Shown one piece after another: positions 57,212 through 64,000 of a DNA stretch of 64,000 bases; positions within the stretch are counted from its first letter, which is position 1; each line of letters begins with the position of its first letter. Both the position numbers and the translations under genes were made by a program. The notes below the pieces were generated by a model, which worked only from the letters and a program-made list of their open reading frames with translations, ran no database searches and was not told the DNA's origin. Source of the DNA: Melampsora larici-populina 98AG31 (taxonomy: Eukaryota; Basidiomycota; Pucciniomycetes; Pucciniales; Melampsoraceae); NCBI RefSeq assembly GCF_000204055.1, contig NW_006768788.1, positions 1,067,115 to 1,131,114 of the forward strand, read 5' to 3'.

Positions 57212-58416
57212 ATGTCTCAAAACAACAATGGTCATTCTACTGGCAATGGTCATCGCGCCATGTCCGGCAATGGTCATCAACATGATAACCAACCAGACCT
57301 TCATTGTACCAATCTATTCAATTTAGATGGTCGTGTTGCAGTAGTCACTGGTGGTAGTTCAGGTTTAGGTTCTATGATTGCTCGTGCTCTTGTATCAAAT
57401 GGTGCTCGTGTTTATTTAGTTGGTCGTCATGTTGAAAGTCTTCAAAGAGTTTGTAAAGAGTTTGAATCTATGGATAAAGGTAGATGTTCTGAAGGTGCTA
57501 AGCTCATTCCCATCCCGGCTGATTTAAGTACTAAAGATGGGGTTGAGAAGATGAAGAAAGAAGTTGAGAAACGAGAAAAATCAATCGATCTCTTGGTTCG
57601 TGTTCTCAAGTTTTGATTTCTCTAGTATTCTTCTTTCCATCAATCCGATCTGACTTTTAACTGGCTCTTTATACATCTTAATTAGATCAATGCAGTTAAA
57701 ATGCAAGGACAATCGATCCATCCAACTGGTGGCAATAGTCTTCAATCCATCTCTCAAGCTCTCTTACAACAAGGACAACGTGAAGCTGAAGACGTCTTAC
57801 GTACCAACGTGATTGGAACTTATTTCGTCATTGCTACTTTATTACCTTTACTTGGTAATTCGTCTCATAATCCTCAAATCATCAATGTTGCTGGTGTTGC
57901 TGGTCTTTCTCGTGAATTTTCCGAAGGTCTTATCGAACCTGCTTCTCAAGCTGCCATCATTCATATGTCAAAGACTTTATCAACTCTTTTGGCTAGAACT
58001 AATGTTCGTTGTAATGTCATTGCTCCTGGAATTTGTAAGTTTCCTGTCGATTTGTTTAATCTCATTATGTATACATTTTTAATTCAATTTATTCTTTTTT
58101 TCTTCTTCTGTATCTGATTCTTAGTCCCAGGTGGAGACAAGAATCAACATGGAAAAGATCAACAATCAATGTCATCTATGAAAGAAATGATCTCACGAGT
58201 TCCAGCCGGTCGAGCTGGTGCCGAAAAAGATATCAGCACTTTAATCCTCTGCTTATGTGTAAGTCATCTTCCTTTCTCTTTAATTCTTAAATCCCTTGTC
58301 TAAAATGTTTTGTTTTGATCCTTACAAATGTTCAGAGCGGATTCCAAACTTATGTTTCTGGAGCTGTGATCCCTATCGATGGTGGTCTTCTTACTCAAGT
58401 TCCATGTTGTTATTGA
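57212..58416 (+). CDS. short-chain dehydrogenase/reductase family protein lacking the Ser-Tyr-Lys triad
   Basis: Exons 57212-57595, 57686-58034, 58125-58258 and 58336-58416, totalling 948 bases and 315 residues. The N-terminus is Asn/Gly/His-rich with a repeated NGH pattern. The Rossmann fold is clear: VAVVTGGSSGLGSMIARALV (cofactor glycines), VYLVGRHVESL, IPADLS, NVIGTYFVIATLLPLLG, NVIAPGIFPGG, and the end VSGAVIPIDGGLLTQ. Catalytic positions are changed. The usual VSS before VAG reads VAG (INVAGVAGL). The YxxxK box reads ExxxQ (EPASQAAIIHMSK). NNAG reads INAV. So NAD(P) may still bind, while normal oxidoreductase chemistry is unlikely. First donor is the weak GTTCGT. The fold assignment is certain, the role is not. 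Confidence 0.88.
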
Positions 58417-59677
58417 TCTTTCTCTTGTATTTTGAAAATGAAATATCTTCAATATGCGCTATTTGATCATCAAACTCTAAAAAAAATTATGTATCACTTT
58501 ATTTGAATATCATCCTCGTTATTATCTAGTATTGTAAGAAGAATCAATTCTTTTATTCCATCTCGTGCTACTGTTGTTGTTAGGTAAACATTTTATGTTA
58601 CTTGCAATTATGTGATTCGATTATTGTGTCCTCCCTTCATACTTTGTGCGTCCTTCTGAGTCTGACAATCAACAACATCCGGTTCCCCATGACATTATGA
58701 TCTGATCTCACTAGGTCCATTACAATTTATAACATCCTATCTTATTTCATAAAGGACACTGTTTTTCCCTTGCCTACATTATTTCTAGGTGAGGAAAAGT
58801 TTTTATAGCGTGAGTTAGGTCTCCGCTTGCAGGGATAGTTCTTTCGCAAACTCTCCATACCGCGGGACCTAGTAGTGGAGGAGGTTCACAAAAGGTGTTA
58901 ACCAGAGAGATCTCTTTGTTGGTGAGAACTCTCCTTTGGTCGGGAGAGATCCTCCTGATCTTCTGTTTCCCAATATCTTGCCTTTTGCTTACCTCCTAGA
59001 ATTTCCTGTTATACATAGTCATTTTTCGGGTGGGTGGGAGGATAAAAAATGGTTAGTTAAGTTAAAGAGTTATAAATTGTTGATAATATTCAATAATGTA
59101 ATTAGCGGTTAGTGAGGAAGAATGGAGGATTACACCACAAAGAACGTTTTGTGCGGGAGGATGTCCGGACCGTCCCAGATTGGATGATCGGGTCAGCACC
59201 CCGGGTCAGGACACGTCATCGACATCCAAGGGCGGTTCCTTCAGATGCTGTGCGGATGTCAAGGCCAGGACTCCGATGTGCCCTCAGCATACATGGAAGT
59301 CCTACCGAAGTCCAATTGAGGTTGTCCTCAAGGCACACCTCGGACATCTGCAAGGTGCTCCGCACTCAGGACCCCAGGCAGCTGTGACGTGACATCCCCC
59401 GGTTATCCCCAGTCCGGCTATGCTGTGCGGTGAATATCAGCTTTGTAGTCCCAGCAAGATACCGGAACGGTGTCGCTCAGCCATCATCTGCCTATTAATC
59501 TCTCCGATAGCGAATCAACCTTCTCATCCTTGCAATACAACACTTGGTACGTTATGAGATCAAAGTCTCCGTGTTTGTTCGTATAGTTTGCTGACAAACT
59601 CATGACTCTCTATGTCCATTTTTAGTTAAACTCAACTTTCCATCGTCTTCACATCACATCTCGGTTTTCCTTTTATC
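58417..59677. other. intergenic stretch with a GC-rich insert (about 58,800-59,560)
   Basis: The 58,800-59,560 part is GC-richer than its surroundings and contains CTGTGACGTGACATCCCC near 59,383. It resembles retroelement LTR or leader sequence from a different element. TTGGTACGTTATGAGATC near 59,544 looks like a primer-binding-type sequence. No LTR pair was found. No gene is called. The left end of the CACTA-like element should lie here. Confidence 0.4.
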
Positions 59678-62600
59678 ATGGCTTTGCCCAAAGCTATTGT
59701 AGATCTCTGTTAGTTGTTTTTGTATCTTATATCTTGGTTTCTTGCTATTCTGAGACACATGTATATAGATTTTGAACGCACACCGATACAGGGTGGCTTT
59801 CAATATTGGTGTATCCTGTGCAAAGGTCGAAAAATGAAAGACACATCTCGTCATAAAAACTCGGAAACTCACAAGGCTATGGTGGCTGATGAGGAAGCAT
59901 CAGAGGCTCGAAACCGCGAGAATGAACGTCATCTAGGCTCATTCCTTCAAAATGACGATGAGCCCAATAATGATGCACCCCAATTCCTGGGCTTTGAGGA
60001 AGATGATAACATAAACACACCTGAGCCGACTTCTGTCGGTTATACTGAGACGTTGATGAAGATGATAGCTGGCCTTTACGATGATGACGGGGATTCCGAT
60101 CGCTCCAAAGATGATCAAGACTTTCCAGGTCTTCCTCAGCTCGACTTCGAAACAATTCTACGAAAACGACTAGAAGATATCCAGTGCAGCCAGACCGACT
60201 CTGTTTCACAAGAGTCAATATCCGATTCTAATGATGATACGGTTGAAAAACCTGAACAAACAGGTCATAATCAAAAGAAAGAATCCTTTGATTCTGACTG
60301 GTATCCCTTTCAAAAAGAGGTGTTTAATCTCCTTCCTTCCAAATTGAATGTAACAATGTATTGATTCTATATTGATCCCTTTTGAAAGCAGATCGCGGGG
60401 TTGGTTCTCTTGGGGTCAGGTCGTCATATTCTTCCTGAAAAGCAGTACGAGCGAGGTCGCTTTGTGTTTTGTTTGTTTAATGTCGTCATACCTGCATACA
60501 AGACTCTACGAAACTTGCAATCAAAATTGTGTACGCGCTTAGGTCTTAACGTTGTCAGATGGGAAAGTTCACTTCAAAATAAATGTTACGGACTGAGTAT
60601 AAAGGAAATCATAGCTCAGGTAAGTGTTGTGTTGTTTTTAAATTTCCCTCATATTGTTCCGATCCTGGCTGATAATTAAATGTGCTATCAGGAGCTTGCA
60701 AATCCTATAGTCACAAAGCACTTAGTTTTTATTCCTGAGTACAACATAGATGTTCAGATCAACAGATTATCACAATCTAAAAAATGGCTGGAAGGATTCT
60801 CTCGGAGCCAGAGAGTACAAATGGTTCCTTCTCCTAACAGACACTTCTTCCTTTACAAGCCAGTGTGTCGAACTACAGGAGAGTGGATTGTGCCAATTTT
60901 CTTCTTTCAGCGGGCGGGCCAAGCTTACGCCAAATGCTTAAAACCTTCAACTGTACCTCAGGGTGTTAATCATGGAATAAGAATTGTTGTTGATTCACAC
61001 CAGGAGTTTGATTCTCCCTTTCTAGTTACAGTTTCAATTGATTCTCTTAGAAAAACTTTCATAGATTCAAAAGATGAAAATGGTCTTTCTCTGGAAGAAC
61101 AATGTGGAGGTGTAATGTATCATACATGATTCATTTTTACACTTCCTTCTGTTGACACTTCCTGTTTGGTCTGATCCTTTTGGTACGGTATACAATCAGA
61201 ACGTAATCTTGATGGTGATCAGTACCAAGAGATACCTCTGCCGAACCCATGGCGAACTAAAGCAAATGGTAAAGTGATTCGACACGTCCCTATCACACTA
61301 TATTCAGATGATACTTCCGGAAATGTTTCAAAAAAGTGGAATAAACACATGAGTTATTATTTCACATTATCCGGTTTACCTCCTGGAATGACGAATCAGG
61401 AGTACAACATTCACTTCCTTGCTACCTCAAATAAATTGAGCGCTCTGGAACTTGGTGATCACGTAGTAGACGAATTGAAGTACTCATTTATTAAACAATT
61501 TTTCAAATCAATTAAAAACGCTTACTTTTCACTTGTTTCTCTACTTATGTAGCACACTTGAAACCGAGGGATTTTCCACCTACAACGAAATTCTGAAGGA
61601 GGATGTCCTGGTCATGATTGTTCCTCTCTGTCATCTTGGTGATTCTCCTATGCACGCGGAGATCTCAAACACAACAAACCCTTCAATTACATTGAACCCT
61701 TGTCGGATATGTATGTTGAGTGTTGAAACAATTGCTGAGAAACAAGATGCTAAATATACTCGAGCCTTTGTGGGTTTAAATCAAGATGAGGTATGTGTAT
61801 TTTGCAATTATAAAAAAAGCTGGATATTTTTGACATAGTTGTAATCTTTTTAGGGAGGACCTAGACCGCGAGATTGGGATGTGACAAAGGCACAAACCGT
61901 TGAACTTTGGAACCTTCTTCGCAATCCAAAAAAATACACTGAATTCTTGAAGAAAGCAAAAGATTATGGAATTCGTGACACTATGAAAGTTCAATTTGTT
62001 GAGTGGTTTCATGAGCTACACCAAGATAAAGAATATTCAAATGAAGAGGTTCAAAAAATGTTTGACGATCTGAATGAAAAATTTGGAGAACATCTGTTCA
62101 ACCCCTTTTTGCGGCTGCAAGGTATGATTCTCAATTTGTCCATTTCTTACTTGTTTCTAAAGTATAAATCTGATGGAATTATATCAGGGTTTGACGCACA
62201 TAAAGATACACCTGTGGAGATTCTCCATGTGGTTTTACTCGGGGTTATCAAGTATTTGTTGAAGGATGCTATGGATAGTATTCCGGATTCAGCTCTGCCT
62301 TCAATTTTGGCACGATGGAAATCGTTCAATACTTCCGGCCTCAAAGTTCCACCAATTCAACCCAAGACAATGACTCAATTCTACCAGAGCTTAGTGGGAA
62401 AAGATTTTCGAACGGTCATACAAGCAATACCTTTTGTATTGTATGAACATATCTCCTACGAGCGACGACGTATGTGGACGGCATTAGCACATCTTTGTTC
62501 CTTTATCTTTCAAACCTCCATTACCAACTTTTCTTCTTACGAGAAAAAACTGAAGATATTGGTCAATATATTTCTTGGTCACATCATCCGATGGACGGCA

Positions 62601-63811
62601 CAGTGGACAAACAAACCGAAGTTCCATATGCTAGTCCACTTAGTAGAATCAATCAAACGGTTTGGCCCATTACGTTTAGTTGCAACTGAAAAAAACGAAG
62701 GCTTTAACGGTGTAACACGCTTAGCTTCAATTCATTCGAACCGTCACGGTCCAGGCTTACACATTGCAACAACCTTTCTTTGTGCATGTCTGATGCAAAT
62801 GTTGCTATCTGGTGGCTCATTCTGGGATGAGAAGTATCAGTGCCGAGCAAAAGCAGGAAAAGAAGTACTCAATTTATTCTTGAATAATGAATGGGTCCGG
62901 GATACTTTGGCTTATAATCAAACATGGAATTCACAAGGCTCAATTTCAATGAAAGGTTTGTGATACTCCCTTTCACGAACCTTCTTTTTTGGCAAAACAT
63001 CTAATACCATCATTTTCATTCTCACCTGTAGGCAACATCAATGAGAGCTTACCACCAAGTGATATTAAAGAAGCGTTCCCAAAATTTGGCTGGTTACAAA
63101 AGAAAGTATTGTATCTTTGATCTAGCCAGCGTGTAAGGATGGACAACTTCGTTTTCCTTGTGCTACCGGGGGAAGAGACTCCTAAAGTTGGTAAAATCGA
63201 AAGCTTCTGGCAAGGTACCTACAAGAATAGTTTGAAATTATTGGCAAAGGTGAAGGCCTGTCGTTTAAATGAGGATGTTGATGATTTCTATGGCTTTCAA
63301 GGTTTGACTGTTACCCCAGAAAGTATGTGGATTCCTGTGGAGGTATGTCTTTCAAACTGAATGGACATTCCAATTATGGACTTGAATGACACCATTTATT
63401 TCACAGAAGATAAGGTGTGTGCTTAACGTCCAGCATAATTGTCATCTCCTCAATTGTCAGCCACTATCCAGCCCACCAAGACACGACGGACAAATGCCAG
63501 TCAAATCTCCATATCAGATGGTTCATAAACCCGTTGATGAGTACATCTTGAACTCGGGTGCGTTATATTCACCTGAAGATCATAGGGCTGTTGCAAACAT
63601 TGAATACACTCAATGGACAAACGAAGAATGGGAGGAATGCATTAAGATGGGTATCAATAATTGGAAAAATAGTCAAGAAAAGAAAGATAAAGCCAAACAA
63701 GACAAAGCAAACAAGGATAACAACCAAAAGGCCAAAACAAAAGGTAAGAAAAGGAAACATGAAGATATTGTACCACGTGAAGATATTGACCCAGCGTTGT
63801 TTGAGATTTGA
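59678..63811 (+). pseudogene. CACTA/Tnp2-like DDE transposase gene, ten exons, one in-frame TGA
   Basis: Exons 59678-59708, 59769-60349, 60392-60619, 60692-61109, 61200-61479, 61553-61790, 61854-62121, 62188-62955, 63032-63342 and 63407-63811, totalling 3,528 bases or 1,175 codons before the stop. The N-terminal zinc finger reads WCILCKGRKMKDTSRHKNSE (CxxC...H). An acidic linker follows. Then come YSDDTSGNVSKKWNKHMSYY (candidate first Asp), NIHFLATSN, MHAEIS..NPCRICM, GFDAHKDTPVEILHVVLLGV (second Asp), and KFHMLVHLVESIKRFGPLRL with TEKNEGFNGVTR (candidate Glu). The C-terminus has NVQHNCHLLNCQ and a Lys-rich tail. This layout matches the large CMC-type transposases of basidiomycetes. Whether it is Plavaka or another branch I cannot decide. 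A TGA at 63118-63120 interrupts LYL(stop)SSQRVRMDNF in one frame, as CGA-to-TGA would. Confidence 0.75.
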
Positions 63812-64000
63812 ATCAGTTTCATGTCCATTTCCTAACCAGACCATTGCAATTCAGAGAATGAATAAAGAGTGTACCTGAAAACCAGTCAAATCCAGGATTG
63901 GAACCACTCCAAACGAGCGGTTTATAAACCAAACAGTCCCCTTTTGAACTCTTGAACTCTCTTTGACGATATTCTTTTACCAGTCAAATCAAGGGTTGGA
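63812..64000. repeat. subterminal direct repeats at the right edge of the CACTA-like element
   Basis: ACCAGTCAAATCCAGGATTG (63881-63900, continuing GA) recurs as ACCAGTCAAATCAAGGGTTG (63979-63998, continuing GA) just as the window ends. Short repeats near the ends are typical of CACTA-type transposase-binding sites. The element terminus itself is outside the window. Confidence 0.5.

Noticed and set aside
59112..59392. GC-rich ORF at 59.1-59.4 kb
   Set aside because: Overlapping frames are equally open, there is no domain, and the sequence looks like retroelement leader or LTR rather than a gene.
1..64000. CRISPR arrays, bacterial operons or ribosome binding sites
   Set aside because: The window is clearly eukaryotic (spliced genes, LTR elements), and the repeats seen are not regularly spaced short units.

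Overview
This window looks like nuclear DNA of a rust-like basidiomycete (Pucciniales is my best guess). It is AT-rich. The genes are split by short GT-AG introns of about 60-110 bases, and the spaces between them are filled with mobile elements: hAT, CACTA-like, copia, a tyrosine-recombinase retroelement, MITEs and a DUF6589/RecQ element. The lineage is inferred from gene style and element content. No alignment was run.

Layout. 1-910: 3' end of a hAT transposase gene. 1,090-5,200: decayed repeat DNA. 5,214-8,707 (-): rhodanese plus dual-specificity phosphatase gene. 9,511-9,941 and 19,377-19,804 (-): two tandem copies of a small Grg1/Ccg-1-like gene. Between them lies an 8,239-bp element (10,957-19,195) with identical 295-bp terminal inverted repeats and a 9-bp target duplication. 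It carries a DUF6589-like gene and a RecQ-like helicase gene pointing at each other. 20,386-20,485: 100-N assembly gap. 22,331-27,910: a complete Ty1/copia retrotransposon. 28,157-28,552: a 396-bp MITE. 29,714-31,460 (-): PA-TM-RING ubiquitin ligase. 32,666-33,390: complex I LYR subunit (NDUFA6-like). 34,935-36,429: wax-synthase-like membrane acyltransferase. 38,500-43,882: decayed tyrosine-recombinase retroelement. 44,310-45,140: a duplicated block upstream of a three-repeat protein gene (45,460-47,225). 47,226-54,300: gene-poor repeat DNA ending in a pogo-type MITE. 54,305-55,045: mitochondrial ribosomal protein uS12m. 57,212-58,416: short-chain dehydrogenase without its catalytic triad. 59,678-63,811: CACTA/Tnp2-like transposase gene.

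How the parts relate. The host genes are ordinary single-copy functions (respiration, mitochondrial translation, ubiquitylation, lipid acylation, MAPK signalling) with no visible shared pathway. The unusual part is the mobile content. The DUF6589/RecQ element is recent by its identical ends, yet both genes carry in-frame stops. Most internal stops in the element genes are TGA or TAG codons that one C-to-T change would explain, while the host genes resolve into clean spliced frames. Exon coordinates were worked out by eye from splice sites and reading-frame continuity, and the summed exon lengths divide by three for every host gene modelled to completion.
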